In this document: one piece after another, positions 34,823 through 44,403 of the stretch | Layout of the letters: every line of letters starts with the position of its first letter | Numbering within the stretch: the stretch's first letter is position 1 | NCBI GenBank assembly: GCA_003676145.1 | Contig: NAUB01000020.1 | Span: 62,001-126,000, forward strand | Source: a gamma proteobacterium symbiont of Stewartia floridana | Lineage (GTDB): Bacteria > Pseudomonadota > Gammaproteobacteria > Chromatiales > Chromatiaceae | DNA: 64,000 nucleotides | Direction of reading: 5' to 3' | Notes under the pieces: model-generated | Seen by the model: only the letters and a program-made list of their open reading frames with translations | What the model was told of the DNA's origin: nothing | Databases searched by the model: none | Translations under genes and position numbers: made by a program

Positions 34823-36417
34823 GACAACACCTCACTCAGTGCCTGATCCCACTCCTGCTGACCCAGAGCCCGTTTCACGACCAACGGCAGAGCAACCGCC
34901 CCATGGGCCAGCAACTGCTCATGCAGCTGTTTGATCGAGGCAGCGGCATTCTGTTCCAAATAGCGATTGGACAGCTGCTCGAGCAGATCGGCACCGAGCA
35001 GGGCCATGAAGGCGTCCGTCGGCCTTCTGGAGATGGCCGTCAGGCTGACTTCAGCCCAGCAGGGTATATCCGATAGGGGCTTCAGTCGCTGCAGGGCCTG
35101 TTGGCTGTCGATCTCGCCAGTATGGAATTCCAGATCGATGCAGGCCTGCTCGGCCAATGCCAGTCTTCTCTGATTGAGCAGAATACGATCCTGATCGTCG
35201 AAATACCCCCGGGTCTCCAGCACACGACTCATGTAGTGTGCCCAGCCCCGTTTGAAGGCCGCAGAGGGGTTGATCTGACGCACCAGGCTGTGCGCCGAGA
35301 CCCCACCGGCCCAGGCCAGATAGTGGCGCCCGGCCCAGCTGCTGTAGAGATTCCTCATACGGATGGCTGAACGGCTCTCACCGCCTCCGACCTGCTGATC
35401 GTGAGGTATCAGGAACACCCCACCCTCCGGAGTTCGCAGATAGCTGCCGCAATCGGGCTGGCGGAAACAGCTGTCGGTGACACGAAAACCCAGCGGTTGC
35501 TCAGAGTCGGGCAGTAGCTGATGTTGCTGCAGGAACTCCCGCAGAACCTGCGCCTCCTCCTGATAGGCCTGGAGTCGTTCGTTACCACTCAGAAGCTCAC
35601 CATCGGAGGCCTTCAAATCGGCAACATCCAGATCCTGCTGCTGCAGCGAATCATAGGTCTGCTGCAGGCGTGATCTGGCAAATGTCAGTGCCTGATCGAT
35701 CTGCAGGTCGACCTGATCCCGATTGTGCAACAACCAGCTCAGCAGTTCAGGTCCACAATCCGCGCTGCCGGATGCCACCGGTACCAGGTTCTTGATCAGA
35801 CACTGCCGGTAATCCTCAACGGCTTCCGCCGCCTGACTGGCCAGGGATTGCAAACGGCCCTGATCGGCACAGCACTCCCGGGTCTGTGGCAGATCCCGAC
35901 CAAGCCGTTTCAACCAGGGTACTCCCTTATCCGCAGTTTCCAGGGCGTCCGCCAGCCACAGGGTGGAGACGACGCCAGGCAGCTCCGACAACCTGCCCCG
36001 GGCGTCCCTCAGGTAGTTGGGTGTCAGCTCCAGTACTCCCATCAGCGAGTCACACAGCCTTTCCGGTTGACGAACCACCAGCTCCTGCAGCTGGTTGAGC
36101 GGTAAATATTTGGCCGGATCGTGGTAGCGCCAGTCCTGTTCCAATAACATCCGATGCTCTACCAGGGCGGCCCCACGAATCAACTGCAGATCGAGCTGGC
36201 GATCCTCATCGAGCTGATCGAAATCGATGCTATCCAGGCTGGTAAGGAGGTTGCTGATCAGGTTTGCCAGGGCACCGTTGTCATCATCGCCGTCGGCGGT
36301 CAGTCGACCTTCATAGCCGGAAACCGAGGCGTAGACGGCCGCCAATGGGTGGAAGCGGAACCAGGCGCGATAGTAGTCGGCAACCAACTCATCGAACTCA
36401 GTGGCGCTGCTACTCAT
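34819..36417 (-). CDS. DUF885-family protein with altered active site
   Basis: The 532-residue protein has the length and alpha-helical layout of DUF885 metallopeptidase-like proteins, for example VADYYRAWFRFHPLAAVYAS at the start. Members usually carry HEXXPGH. At the matching place (about residues 365-380) this protein has WAGGVSAHSLVRQ, which keeps one histidine but lacks the HE pair, so metal-dependent catalysis is doubtful. The ATG at 36417 is preferred over a GTG one codon earlier. It lies between OsmC and the VOC gene with short overlaps on both sides, suggesting one operon. Confidence 0.7.
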   Translation of the reverse strand: MSSSATEFDELVADYYRAWFRFHPLAAVYASVSGYEGRLTADGDDDNGALANLISNLLTSLDSIDFDQLDEDRQLDLQLIRGAALVEHRMLLEQDWRYHDPAKYLPLNQLQELVVRQPERLCDSLMGVLELTPNYLRDARGRLSELPGVVSTLWLADALETADKGVPWLKRLGRDLPQTRECCADQGRLQSLASQAAEAVEDYRQCLIKNLVPVASGSADCGPELLSWLLHNRDQVDLQIDQALTFARSRLQQTYDSLQQQDLDVADLKASDGELLSGNERLQAYQEEAQVLREFLQQHQLLPDSEQPLGFRVTDSCFRQPDCGSYLRTPEGGVFLIPHDQQVGGGESRSAIRMRNLYSSWAGRHYLAWAGGVSAHSLVRQINPSAAFKRGWAHYMSRVLETRGYFDDQDRILLNQRRLALAEQACIDLEFHTGEIDSQQALQRLKPLSDIPCWAEVSLTAISRRPTDAFMALLGADLLEQLSNRYLEQNAAASIKQLHEQLLAHGAVALPLVVKRALGQQEWDQALSEVLS

Positions 36418-36826
36418 CACGTATCTCGTAGTCGTGGGTTATCTTCGCGGTAGCACCTAGCATGATCGAGGCGGAACAGTATTTATCCGCACTCAATGAG
36501 ATGGCTCTGGAGACATGCTTTTCACTCAGATCCCGTCCGCTGACGATAAAATGGGCATGAATTTCGGTGAAAACCTTAGGGTCAGCCTCAGAACGTTTGG
36601 CCTCCAGCTCCACCACGCAGCCGCTGACCTGCTGGCGGGACTTCCTCAATATGGAGAGCACATCGAACTCGGTGCAGCCTCCCATACCGAGCAGCAGCAT
36701 CTCCATCGGTCTGACCCCCAGGTTCCTGCCCCCATGATCCGGCGGACCATCCATAATTATTGCATGGCCACTGCCGGCCTCGCCCATCATGGTGGCTGCC
36801 TCCACCCATACGACCCGTGCTTTCAT
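36410..36826 (-). CDS. OsmC-family peroxiredoxin-like protein
   Basis: The 138-residue protein belongs to the OsmC/YhfA group. The two reactive cysteines are in LGMGGCTEFDVL and SADKYCSASIML. OsmC proteins reduce organic peroxides; YhfA-type members are less well known. It is divergent from crp, a pairing found in E. coli (yhfA-crp) and relatives. It overlaps the DUF885 start by 8 bases. Confidence 0.9.
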   Translation of the reverse strand: MKARVVWVEAATMMGEAGSGHAIIMDGPPDHGGRNLGVRPMEMLLLGMGGCTEFDVLSILRKSRQQVSGCVVELEAKRSEADPKVFTEIHAHFIVSGRDLSEKHVSRAISLSADKYCSASIMLGATAKITHDYEIRDE

Positions 36827-37213
36827 TGATTACTCCAAAGTTGCTATTCACTCATCTTTATACAAAACATCAAAATGGGGCTAAGGTCACAGCCAAACAG
36901 GCCGTAAACAAGTTAAACCGCCATAAGTCTTCTGGAAATAGATGATAAACATGAAATACGTTAAATTTATGGCTTGTTGTTTTTTGTTACACTATATCTA
37001 TGCGAGTCTACAGAAGACTGTAAATTCGACAAGTTGATAGGGGTTGCTAAACTTGATCCTAGGCTTTTTATTGAACTTCGTATCGTACGAAGCATGGGCT
37101 CAGATTTACTGCCATACAGATCGCCAGCGACTGCACTCAGACAGATGACTGATTCAATCGACAGGCTGATCTCTATACCATATAACGTTTAATAAATTTA
37201 GAGTCCAAAGATC
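36827..37213. other. Divergent osmC/crp control region
   Basis: This AT-rich 387-base region separates divergent osmC and crp. It holds two palindromes: CTTCGTA-TCG-TACGAAG at 37076-37092 and AGTCT-ACAGA-AGACT near 37006. A -10-like TATAACG lies near 37184. No CRP consensus TGTGA-N6-TCACA was found. No gene is supported here. Confidence 0.5.
37076..37092. promoter_or_regulatory. Palindrome upstream of crp
   Basis: A perfect 7-base inverted repeat CTTCGTA / TACGAAG with a 3-base centre lies about 120 bases before the crp start. The size suits a dimeric regulator site. The binding protein is unknown and no second copy was noticed. Confidence 0.4.
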
Positions 37214-37867
37214 ATGACGATCATAAAACCGCCACCGCAGGAACCTGAGTATCTCCAGCGATTCCTGTCATTTTGTCATCGCCGGCGCTACCCCAAGAAT
37301 ACCGAGATCATCCATATCGGTGACCCGGCAGATATCCTCTATTACATCACGGAAGGCTCGGTGGCTGTCTACATCGAAGATGAAGATGGTCGGGAAATCA
37401 TCCTCACTTACCTCAACAAAGGGCAGTTTGTCGGCGAAATGGGGCTGTTCGTCCCAGAGCCGAAGCGCAGTGTGATGGTACGCACCCGCGCCTCCTGCCA
37501 GATCGCCGAGATCAGCTATCAGCGGCTGGAGCAGCTCTTTTCCCATGATCTGAAGGAGTACACCAAGGATATTCTCTATGCCATGGGGGCTCAGCTCTCA
37601 CAGCGCCTCAACCAGACCAGCAACAAGGTAGGACATCTGGCCTTTTTTGATGTGACCGGCCGCATTGCCCGCACCCTGCTGGATCTCTGTAAAGAGCCTG
37701 ACGCCATGACCCATCCGGATGGTATGCAGATCCGCATCACCCGACAGGAGATCGGCCGCATCGTCGGCTGCTCCAGAGAGATGGCTGGCCGGGTGTTGAA
37801 AAACCTCGAGGAGCAGGGCCTGATCAGCGTTAAGGGTAAAACCATCGTGGTCTTCGGCACCCGCTGA
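37214..37867 (+). CDS. crp: cAMP receptor protein, Crp/Vfr type
   Basis: The 217-residue regulator has the cAMP pocket GEMGLF...KRSVMVRT, with Arg-Ser contacting the phosphate, and QTSNKVG with the Thr-Ser pair that binds adenine. The helix-turn-helix is [20 protein letters not shown], close to E. coli CRP and Pseudomonas Vfr. It is divergent from osmC. The window also holds a large protein with cyclic-nucleotide-binding domains (53179-58428), though no direct link is shown. Confidence 0.96.
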   Translation: MTIIKPPPQEPEYLQRFLSFCHRRRYPKNTEIIHIGDPADILYYITEGSVAVYIEDEDGREIILTYLNKGQFVGEMGLFVPEPKRSVMVRTRASCQIAEISYQRLEQLFSHDLKEYTKDILYAMGAQLSQRLNQTSNKVGHLAFFDVTGRIARTLLDLCKEPDAMTHPDGMQIRITRQEIGRIVGCSREMAGRVLKNLEEQGLISVKGKTIVVFGTR

Positions 37868-37906
37868 GCGCTAAACAGCAGAATAGCGTTCAGCCAGAGC
37901 AATTAT

Positions 37907-38002
37907 CCGCGAATGAACGCCAATCACCGCGAATCTTCGCCATTTCAGACTCTAATTTGAGAGCTTTCGCGGCACTTTGCGGTGATTGGCGTTCATTTGC
38001 GG
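37907..38002. repeat. Long inverted repeat, copy 1
   Basis: Two 24-base arms, 37907-37930 and 37979-38002, are complementary at 23 of 24 positions around a 48-base loop with smaller inverted parts. The right half, with TTCGCGGC...GCGGTGATTGGCGT, recurs at 39169-39206 in the same orientation. It lies between convergent crp and tag and could end transcripts from both. Confidence 0.85.
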
Positions 38003-38030
38003 CCATCATCTTATGCCGTAAGCACTGAAC

Positions 38031-38606
38031 CTACCTCCCCATCTCTGCTACCACCTGATGGCGGGGACAGTTGGTCAGGTGGTCATTGACCATACCCACC
38101 GACTGCATGAAGGCGTAGCAGATGGTGCTACCGACAAAGCGGAAACCTTTGCGCTTGAGCGCTTTACTCATGACATCGGAGATCGGCGTAGTGGCCGGCA
38201 CCTGTTCCAGTTTGCGCCAGCGGTTCTGCTTCGGCACACCGTCGACAAAATCCCAGAGAAACGCTGAGAACCCTTCACCCGCTTCCAGTTCGAGGAAGGC
38301 CTGGGCATTGCCGATCGCCGCATTCACCTTGAGCCGGTTCCGCACAATCCCTGCATCCATCAGCAACCGCTTCACATCCCGCGCTCCGTAGGCGGCGATC
38401 TTGTTCGCATCGAAGCCATCAAAGGCCCGCCGGTAACCCTCCCGCTTGCGCAATATGGTCAGCCAGGAGAGCCCGGCCTGAGCCCCTTCCAATATCAGCA
38501 TCTCGAACAGATGCTGCGGATCATGGGAGGGTACCCCCCACTCCTGGTCATGGTATTCGACATACTCATCGTGTCCCAGACACCAGGGACAGGGTTCGGT
38601 TTTCAT
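38031..38606 (-). CDS. tag: DNA-3-methyladenine glycosylase I
   Basis: The 191-residue enzyme removes 3-methyladenine from alkylated DNA. It starts with CPWCLGHDEYVEYHDQEWG, and the C-terminal NDHLTNCPRH supplies His and Cys zinc ligands. The central EGAQAGLSWLTILRKREGYR is family-typical. Its start overlaps the stop of the upstream VOC gene by 4 bases, so both are probably co-transcribed. Confidence 0.96.
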   Translation of the reverse strand: MKTEPCPWCLGHDEYVEYHDQEWGVPSHDPQHLFEMLILEGAQAGLSWLTILRKREGYRRAFDGFDANKIAAYGARDVKRLLMDAGIVRNRLKVNAAIGNAQAFLELEAGEGFSAFLWDFVDGVPKQNRWRKLEQVPATTPISDVMSKALKRKGFRFVGSTICYAFMQSVGMVNDHLTNCPRHQVVAEMGR

Positions 38607-39022
38607 GCGCGCTTGCTCTCCTTTGGTCCAATCCAGAACTGGGGTACATGGGCGACCTCCCAGAGAAACCCGTCCGGATCCCTGAAATAGCCTGAGTAGC
38701 CTCCCCAGAAAGTCTCCTGGGCCGGTTTGACGAGTGTCGCCCCCGCACTCAATGCCTCGGCCATGACCCGATCCACAGCCTCCCGGCTGCTCAGGTTGTG
38801 GGCCAGGGTAAACGGGCTCTGCTCTGCCTGACCGAACGCCACCCCCGCATCGGCGCCCAGCTCATTTTTAGGATAGAGGCCGAGCCAGCTCCCCTGCAGC
38901 TCAAAAAAGGCTACCGCATCGCTATCGAAATCGAAACGAGGCAGTCCCAGTTGCTGATAAAACCGAATCGAGAGCGTGAGGTCGTTCACGCCGAGGGTGA
39001 TCAAACTGATTCTTGGCTCCAT
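38603..39022 (-). CDS. VOC-superfamily (glyoxalase-like) protein
   Basis: The 139-residue protein has the VOC fold pattern, with LITLGVNDLTLSIRFYQQLG at the start and GYFRDPDGFLWEVAHVP near the end. It is close in type to YaeR/PhnB-like proteins with unknown substrate. It lies directly upstream of tag with a 4-base overlap, and the pair is flanked by related repeats at 37907-38002 and 39129-39206. Confidence 0.8.
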   Translation of the reverse strand: MEPRISLITLGVNDLTLSIRFYQQLGLPRFDFDSDAVAFFELQGSWLGLYPKNELGADAGVAFGQAEQSPFTLAHNLSSREAVDRVMAEALSAGATLVKPAQETFWGGYSGYFRDPDGFLWEVAHVPQFWIGPKESKRA

Positions 39023-39128
39023 GGCACAGCTCCTTTGATTGAATTGCCAGAAGCAGTCTATCCACGGCCTGCTGACAACGGGGTGTCAGTATTGAGATTG
39101 GCACCTCGGGCAGTTGTTACACGATAAA

Positions 39129-39206
39129 CCGCGAATCAACGCAATAAAATGGCCAGAATGTAAAAATCATTCGCGGCGTTTTGCGGTGATTGGCGTCCAT
39201 TGGCGG
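39129..39206. repeat. Long inverted repeat, copy 2 (partly decayed)
   Basis: The right arm (39183-39206) matches the right arm of the repeat at 37979-38002 in 21 of 24 positions and has the same flank TTCGCGGC. The left arm CCGCGAATCAACGC is shorter and pairs less well. The two copies lie in the same orientation on either side of the tag-VOC pair. Confidence 0.75.
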
Positions 39207-39221
39207 TAGGAATCGCTTAAA

Positions 39222-39908
39222 TCAGTCCACCTCGCCATCCACACTGATCAGGTAGTCCTGCAGGGTCCGGCCACTGACCCGTTGATATCGCCCGCCGGGC
39301 ATCTCCAGGGACTCGATGCGATCGACCCGAAACTGACGAAAGGCTTCACGCAATTCGCACCAGGCTGCCAGGGTCCAGACAGAGCCCCAGTAGAAGAGAC
39401 CCAGCGGCCAGACCACCCGATCCGAGTGAACCCCGTCCCGTCTACAGTAAGCGATCTCTACTTTGCGCTGTTGGGCGATCGCCTGGCGCAGACCGGCCAC
39501 ATGGGATCTGACTTCGGAAGGTATATGAAAATCGGGCACCAACAGGGCCTCGCGTGAAAGCACCGGGCGAAGCTTCTCAGGCACCACCGCCGCCACCTTA
39601 TCCAGTGCACTCGAGGCCGCTTCTGCCAGCGCCGAATCACACCAGCCCTGAACCATGCGCATGCCCAGCATCAGCGCGGTCAACTCATCATCGTTGAACA
39701 TCATCGGCGGCACGCGAAAGCCTTTGCTCAGCCGGTAGCCTCTACCGGTAACCGCTTCGATGGGTATGCCGGATGCGGAGAGTGCCTCGATATCACGGTA
39801 GATGGTTCTAACCGAGACCTCCAGCCGGTTTGCCAGGCTTTCCGCCGTAATGTAGCGCTCGGCACTGAGCTCCTGTGTTATGCGAAACAGACGGTCCGCA
39901 CGGCGCAT
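39222..39908 (-). CDS. YafY-type transcriptional regulator (HTH and WYL domains)
   Basis: The 228-residue protein has an N-terminal winged helix (ITAESLANRLEVSVRTIYRDI, read as a recognition region near residues 20-40) and a C-terminal WYL domain around 140-200. WYL domains bind ligands or nucleic acids and control repair, stress or metabolic genes. It follows trpC by 17 bases and lies upstream of the VOC-tag pair on the same strand, which it might control; that is inferred. Confidence 0.88.
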   Translation of the reverse strand: MRRADRLFRITQELSAERYITAESLANRLEVSVRTIYRDIEALSASGIPIEAVTGRGYRLSKGFRVPPMMFNDDELTALMLGMRMVQGWCDSALAEAASSALDKVAAVVPEKLRPVLSREALLVPDFHIPSEVRSHVAGLRQAIAQQRKVEIAYCRRDGVHSDRVVWPLGLFYWGSVWTLAAWCELREAFRQFRVDRIESLEMPGGRYQRVSGRTLQDYLISVDGEVD

Positions 39909-39925
39909 GCTGCACTCCAGTCAGA

Positions 39926-40723
39926 TCAGAAAAAGAGCTCCCGCAATCTGGCCCCGGGATCGTCTGCGCGCATGAAGGCTTCACCCACCAGAAAGGCATT
40001 CACCTGGTGGCTGCGCATCCGTTTGACATCCTGCTGATCGAGAATACCGCTCTCTGTCACCACAATCCGATCCCCGGGAATCTGATCCAGCAATCCAAGG
40101 GTGGTATCCAGGGTGACTTCAAAACTGCGCAGATTGCGATTATTGATACCGATCAGGCGATTCTCCACCTTCAGTGCCCGCTGCAATTCCGCTTCATCAT
40201 GCACCTCGATCAGCACGTCCATCCCCAATTCGTGAGCCAGGTCGTTCAGGCTATGCAGTTGCGCATCATCCAGACAGGCCGCAATCAGCAGAATAGAGTC
40301 CGCCTCGATCACTCGGGCTTCGTATACCTGGTAGGGATCGATGATGAAATCCTTGCGAATCACCGGCAGGCTGCAGGCAGCGCGGGCCTGCCGCAGGTAG
40401 TCATCACTGCCCTGGAAAAAATCGATATCGGTCAGCACCGAGAGGCAGGCCGCCCCACCCTGCTGATAACTGAGCGCAATCTCTGCCGGCTGAAAATCCT
40501 CGCGCAACACCCCTTTACTGGGGGAGGCTCTCTTGATCTCCGCAATCACACCAGCCTCCTCAGCCTCTATCCTCCGCGCGATGGCATCGGCAAAACCACG
40601 GGGTGCGGAACTCTCGGATAACCGCTCCTGCAGAGCCTGCAGGCTGCGCTTTTCCAGCCGGTCGGCAATCTCCTGCTGTTTGCGGGCGACGATCTTTTTC
40701 AGAATATCGGGTGTATCTTTCAT
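39926..40723 (-). CDS. trpC: Indole-3-glycerol phosphate synthase
   Basis: The 265-residue TIM-barrel enzyme closes the indole ring in tryptophan synthesis. Seen are [14 protein letters not shown] with the catalytic lysine, [30 protein letters not shown] and [12 protein letters not shown]. It is a stand-alone trpC without fused trpF. About 300 bases with inverted repeats separate it from trpD, so it might not be strictly co-transcribed. Confidence 0.98.
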   Translation of the reverse strand: MKDTPDILKKIVARKQQEIADRLEKRSLQALQERLSESSAPRGFADAIARRIEAEEAGVIAEIKRASPSKGVLREDFQPAEIALSYQQGGAACLSVLTDIDFFQGSDDYLRQARAACSLPVIRKDFIIDPYQVYEARVIEADSILLIAACLDDAQLHSLNDLAHELGMDVLIEVHDEAELQRALKVENRLIGINNRNLRSFEVTLDTTLGLLDQIPGDRIVVTESGILDQQDVKRMRSHQVNAFLVGEAFMRADDPGARLRELFF

Positions 40724-40778
40724 TTCAGTCTACAGCTGTCTCATTAACTCTCAATCTGCCAAGAAGCTACTCTTTACG

Positions 40779-40818
40779 CCCCTCTCCCTTTATGGGAGAG
40801 GGGTTGGGGAGAGGGTGT
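40779..40818. repeat. CCCCTCTCCC repeat element, copy 1
   Basis: A perfect 10-base hairpin CCCCTCTCCC-TTTAT-GGGAGAGGGG (40779-40803) is followed by TTGGGGAGAGGG. The same element recurs in opposite orientation at 40911-40949. No gene lies in this trpD-trpC gap. Confidence 0.85.
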
Positions 40819-40910
40819 ACACGAAGCGTTAGATCCGGCAAAACTCAAAACCACATTGACTCATCGCCATTATCGCGCTGATTGCTGCAGAATGAGCGCA
40901 CTCATTCTCC

Positions 40911-40949
40911 CCCCTCTCCCCCAGCCCCTCTCCCACGAGGGGAGAGGGG
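40911..40949. repeat. CCCCTCTCCC repeat element, copy 2 (inverted)
   Basis: This is the reverse-oriented copy of 40779-40818, with its own hairpin at 40925-40949. The two copies are about 90 bases apart, so the trpD-trpC spacer can form both local hairpins and a large cruciform or RNA stem. Confidence 0.85.
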
Positions 40950-41021
40950 AGTCAACTTCCCTGCCCGCCTGGTCGATTGATGACAATTCTGATGATGAGT
41001 CAGTTAGGGCTTGTCAGGTTA

Positions 41022-42038
41022 TCAATCGAAACTCTGGGTCAGTACCACCAGACGATCGAGCCGGCTACGCGCCTCACCGCTGGCAATCGCTTCGTTGGCC
41101 CGTTCCACACCCTCCTGCAGGGTGGCGGCATTACCGGAGGTGTAGATCGCTGCGCCGGCGTTGATCATGACGATGTCTCTGGCCGGGCCCGGATTATCCT
41201 CCAGAACCCCGCGTATGGTGGTCAGACTCTCGGCTGCATCATTCACCTGAATCGCCTCCAGCGGGTTACGGGTGACCCCGAAATCCTCAGGCTGGATAGA
41301 GAAACGTCGGATCTGACCATCCTTCAGTTCAGCCACGTCGGTGGCATCGCCGATACTGATCTCATCCAGACCGTCGCGGGAGTGCACCACCATCACATGG
41401 CGGCTGCCGAGACGTTGCAGAACCTCCGCCAGCGGCTCCAGCAACTCACTGCTGAAAACACCCAGCAGCAGATTGGGCACCCCGGCGGGATTGGTCAGCG
41501 GGCCCAGCACATTGAAGATGGTGCGAACCCCCATCTCCTTGCGCGGCCCGATGGCATGCTTCATGGCACTGTGGTGGCCCGGAGCGAACATGAAACCGAC
41601 CCCCACTTCCCGCACACACTGCTCTACCTGCTCTGGGGTAAGGTCCAGTCGTACACCGGCCGCCTCCAGGGCATCGGCACTGCCCGACTTGGAAGAGACG
41701 GAGCGATTACCGTGTTTCGCCACATGACAGCCTGCTGCCGCTGCGACAAACATACAGGCGGTGGAGACATTGAAGGTGCCGGAGGCATCACCACCGGTTC
41801 CGACGATATCCACCGGGTGACTCAATCCCCCGATCGACACCCCGGAGGCCAGCTCACGCATCACGGAGGCTGCCGCCGCGATCTCCGCCACCGTCTCCCC
41901 TTTCATCCGCAGACCAATCAGAAAACCGCCGATCTGGGCTGCCGTGGCGCCGCCGGTCATGATGGTACGCATCACACCGGTCATCTCTTCACCTGTCAGG
42001 TCCTGACGGGCCAGTACCTTATTGATGGCTTGCTGCAT
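41022..42038 (-). CDS. trpD: Anthranilate phosphoribosyltransferase
   Basis: The 338-residue enzyme joins anthranilate to PRPP. The glycine-rich PRPP loop DIVGTGGDASGTFNVST and the segment KHGNRSVSSKSGSAD are intact, as is GPLTNPAGVPNLLLGVF. The ATG at 42038 is chosen for spacing from GGGGAGAG; a GTG two codons upstream (42044) is possible. It is separated from trpG by about 130 bases. Confidence 0.97.
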   Translation of the reverse strand: MQQAINKVLARQDLTGEEMTGVMRTIMTGGATAAQIGGFLIGLRMKGETVAEIAAAASVMRELASGVSIGGLSHPVDIVGTGGDASGTFNVSTACMFVAAAAGCHVAKHGNRSVSSKSGSADALEAAGVRLDLTPEQVEQCVREVGVGFMFAPGHHSAMKHAIGPRKEMGVRTIFNVLGPLTNPAGVPNLLLGVFSSELLEPLAEVLQRLGSRHVMVVHSRDGLDEISIGDATDVAELKDGQIRRFSIQPEDFGVTRNPLEAIQVNDAAESLTTIRGVLEDNPGPARDIVMINAGAAIYTSGNAATLQEGVERANEAIASGEARSRLDRLVVLTQSFD

Positions 42039-42168
42039 TTCCACGCGCTCTCCCCCCTTGGACTTATTGTTTTTTAGACTAGACAGTGTACATCAGATGC
42101 GGTTTGCCGGCCTGCCGATGGGCCAACCGGTTAAGCGGCGGCCTGCACAGAATCAGCAGAGCTCTACC

Positions 42169-42750
42169 CTACACCCCTTCAATGAAGTTTTTCAGCAGGT
42201 CATGCCCATGCCGGGTAAGGATCGATTCAGGATGAAACTGGACTCCCTGAATCGGCAGGGTCTTGTGTCTCACCCCCATGATCTCATCCATGCCGCCATC
42301 CGCTTTTTCCGTCCAGGCGGTGACTTCCAGCTGCTCCGGCAGACTCTCGGTTTCGATCACCAATGAGTGGTAACGGGTTGCCTGAAACGGATTTTCCAAT
42401 CCATGGAAGACACCCTGATCCCGATGGTGGATCGGCGAGGTCTTGCCATGCATCACTTCACGGGCGTGGATGATATTGCCGCCGAAGGCCTGACCGATGG
42501 ACTGATGGCCAAGACAGACGCCGAGGATCGGAATCTTGCCCGCATAGGTCTGGATCACTTCAACCGAGATGCCGGCCTCATTCGGTGTACAGGGACCCGG
42601 TGAGATGACGATCTGATCGGGTTTCAATTGACCCACATCCGCCACACCGATTTCATCATTGCGCACCACTTTGACCTCGACGCCGAGCTCTCCCAGATAC
42701 TGCACCAGGTTGTAGGTGAAGGAGTCATAATTGTCGATCATCAGTAACAT
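42169..42750 (-). CDS. trpG: Anthranilate synthase component II (glutamine amidotransferase)
   Basis: The 193-residue glutaminase supplies ammonia to TrpE. The triad is visible as Cys79 in [12 protein letters not shown] and His173 and Glu175 in [11 protein letters not shown]. Such proteins may also serve PabB in folate synthesis when no separate pabA exists. It starts 2 bases after the trpE stop. Confidence 0.97.
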   Translation of the reverse strand: MLLMIDNYDSFTYNLVQYLGELGVEVKVVRNDEIGVADVGQLKPDQIVISPGPCTPNEAGISVEVIQTYAGKIPILGVCLGHQSIGQAFGGNIIHAREVMHGKTSPIHHRDQGVFHGLENPFQATRYHSLVIETESLPEQLEVTAWTEKADGGMDEIMGVRHKTLPIQGVQFHPESILTRHGHDLLKNFIEGV

Positions 42751-42752
42751 GA

Positions 42753-44249
42753 TTAGGCCTCCTCGTCACAGGCATGGCGATCCAGTCCGGCTTCAGCCAG
42801 CGCCACCGCCCGAAATACCGCACGGCCTTTGTTCATGGTCTCTTTCCACTCCAGCTCAGGCACCGAGTCGGCAACCACCCCGGCGCCAGCCTGGATGTGC
42901 AGGGTCTTCTCCTTGATCACCGCGGTACGGATGGCAATCGCCGTATCCATATTGCCGTTCCAGGAGATGTAGCCCACCGCCCCCGAGTAGACGCCACGCT
43001 TCACCGGTTCCAGTTCGTCGATGATCTCCATGGCGCGTATCTTCGGTGCACCGCTCACCGTACCGGCCGGGAAGGTGGCGCGCAGCAGATCGATGGCACT
43101 CATGTCATCCCGCAGTTTGCCGGTAACATTGGAGACGATGTGCATGACATGGGAGTAGCGCTCCACAATCATCTTGTCGGTCAAAGTGACACTGCCGATC
43201 TTGGCCACCCGGCCGGTGTCGTTACGACCCAGATCGATCAGCATCAGATGCTCGGCCAGCTCCTTGGGGTCGGCCAGAAGCTCCTCTTCGAGCGCCTTGT
43301 CCTCCTCCTCGCTGTAGCCCCGCCGGCGGGTGCCGGCAATCGGCCGCACGGTCACCTCCCCATCCTCGAGACGGGTCAGAATCTCCGGTGAGGAGCCGAC
43401 GATATGGAACTCCCCGAGATCGAGAAAGTACATGTAGGGGGAGGGATTGAGGCCTCTCAGGGCACGATAGAGATCCAGTGGCGGTGCCTGAAAAGGGATC
43501 GACAGACGCTGGGATACCACCACCTGCATGCAGTCCCCATCGAGGATGTATTGTTTGATCCGCTCAACCGCCTGCTTGTAACCCTGCTCGGTGAAGCCGG
43601 AGACAAAATCCGCTTCATCCACCTGGCGCGGCTCACCGGCCGCCAGTTTGGGTACCGGCTGGCGCATGGCCCGAATCAGCTCGACGATACGGGCCTGAGC
43701 CGTATCCAGCGAACCGCCGTTGTCAGGATCCACATGCACAATGACGTAGAGGCGACCGGATAGGTTGTCGAACACCACCACCTCATCGGAGACCATCAAC
43801 AGAATGTCCGGTGTATTGAGTTGATCCGGATTGGCGCTGTCGGCCAGTTTCGGCTCGATATAGCGGATGATGTCGTAACCGAAATAGCCGACCAGGCCGC
43901 CGTTGAACCTGGGCAGACCCTCAAGCTCAGCGGCCCGGTAGCGCTGTTGAAATGTCTCGACCCAGGCGAGTGGATCCTCGACCTGATGCTGTTCGATCAC
44001 GGTCCCGTCAGTGACCACCTCAACTTGCTTGTCATAGACCCTCACATGGGTTCTGCAGGGCAGGCCGATGATTGAATAACGGCCCCATTTCTCACCACCC
44101 TGAACCGATTCGAACAGATAGGAGTAGGGCCCATTGGCCAGCTTCATGTAAACACTGAGGGGGGTGTCGAGGTCGGCCAGGACCTCACAGACGACAGGTA
44201 TGCGATTGTAGCCCTGTTCTACCAGAGCGTTGAATTCTTGGGGGGTCAT
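42753..44249 (-). CDS. trpE: Anthranilate synthase component I
   Basis: The 498-residue enzyme converts chorismate to anthranilate. The C-terminal chorismate-binding domain has [34 protein letters not shown] and [19 protein letters not shown]. The N-terminal LLES-like feedback element reads [18 protein letters not shown], so tryptophan inhibition is expected. The ATG at 44249 follows GGAGAGGAAC. A 21-codon reading frame with a single Trp codon (44246-44311) ends overlapping this start; it is a weak leader-peptide candidate. Confidence 0.97.
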   Translation of the reverse strand: MTPQEFNALVEQGYNRIPVVCEVLADLDTPLSVYMKLANGPYSYLFESVQGGEKWGRYSIIGLPCRTHVRVYDKQVEVVTDGTVIEQHQVEDPLAWVETFQQRYRAAELEGLPRFNGGLVGYFGYDIIRYIEPKLADSANPDQLNTPDILLMVSDEVVVFDNLSGRLYVIVHVDPDNGGSLDTAQARIVELIRAMRQPVPKLAAGEPRQVDEADFVSGFTEQGYKQAVERIKQYILDGDCMQVVVSQRLSIPFQAPPLDLYRALRGLNPSPYMYFLDLGEFHIVGSSPEILTRLEDGEVTVRPIAGTRRRGYSEEEDKALEEELLADPKELAEHLMLIDLGRNDTGRVAKIGSVTLTDKMIVERYSHVMHIVSNVTGKLRDDMSAIDLLRATFPAGTVSGAPKIRAMEIIDELEPVKRGVYSGAVGYISWNGNMDTAIAIRTAVIKEKTLHIQAGAGVVADSVPELEWKETMNKGRAVFRAVALAEAGLDRHACDEEA

Positions 44250-44370
44250 GTTCCTCTCCACACAATAGACGACAAAACGGTTGCTTCAGAGTTGGCCATC
44301 ACCAACGCCATCGTGCACCGTTCATCAAAGTCTCATTGCGTGAAAGCAGGATCATTGCTGTCTACTAAAG

Positions 44371-44396
44371 GGTTAAAGCCTCGATTGGGCTTAACC
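44371..44396 (-). terminator. Second hairpin in the gph-trpE gap
   Basis: On the minus strand GGTTAAGCC pairs with GGCTTTAACC around a 7-base loop with one bulged base. It lies about 125 bases upstream of the trpE start, after the gph terminator. It could support termination of gph or act in the trp leader. Confidence 0.45.
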
Positions 44397-44403
44397 TTAC
44401 TCG

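Noticed and set aside
36827-37213. CRP autoregulation site
   Set aside because: No TGTGA-N6-TCACA-like sequence could be found in the region.
41022-42077. Open frame opposite trpD
   Set aside because: Fully antisense to trpD and without recognisable domains.
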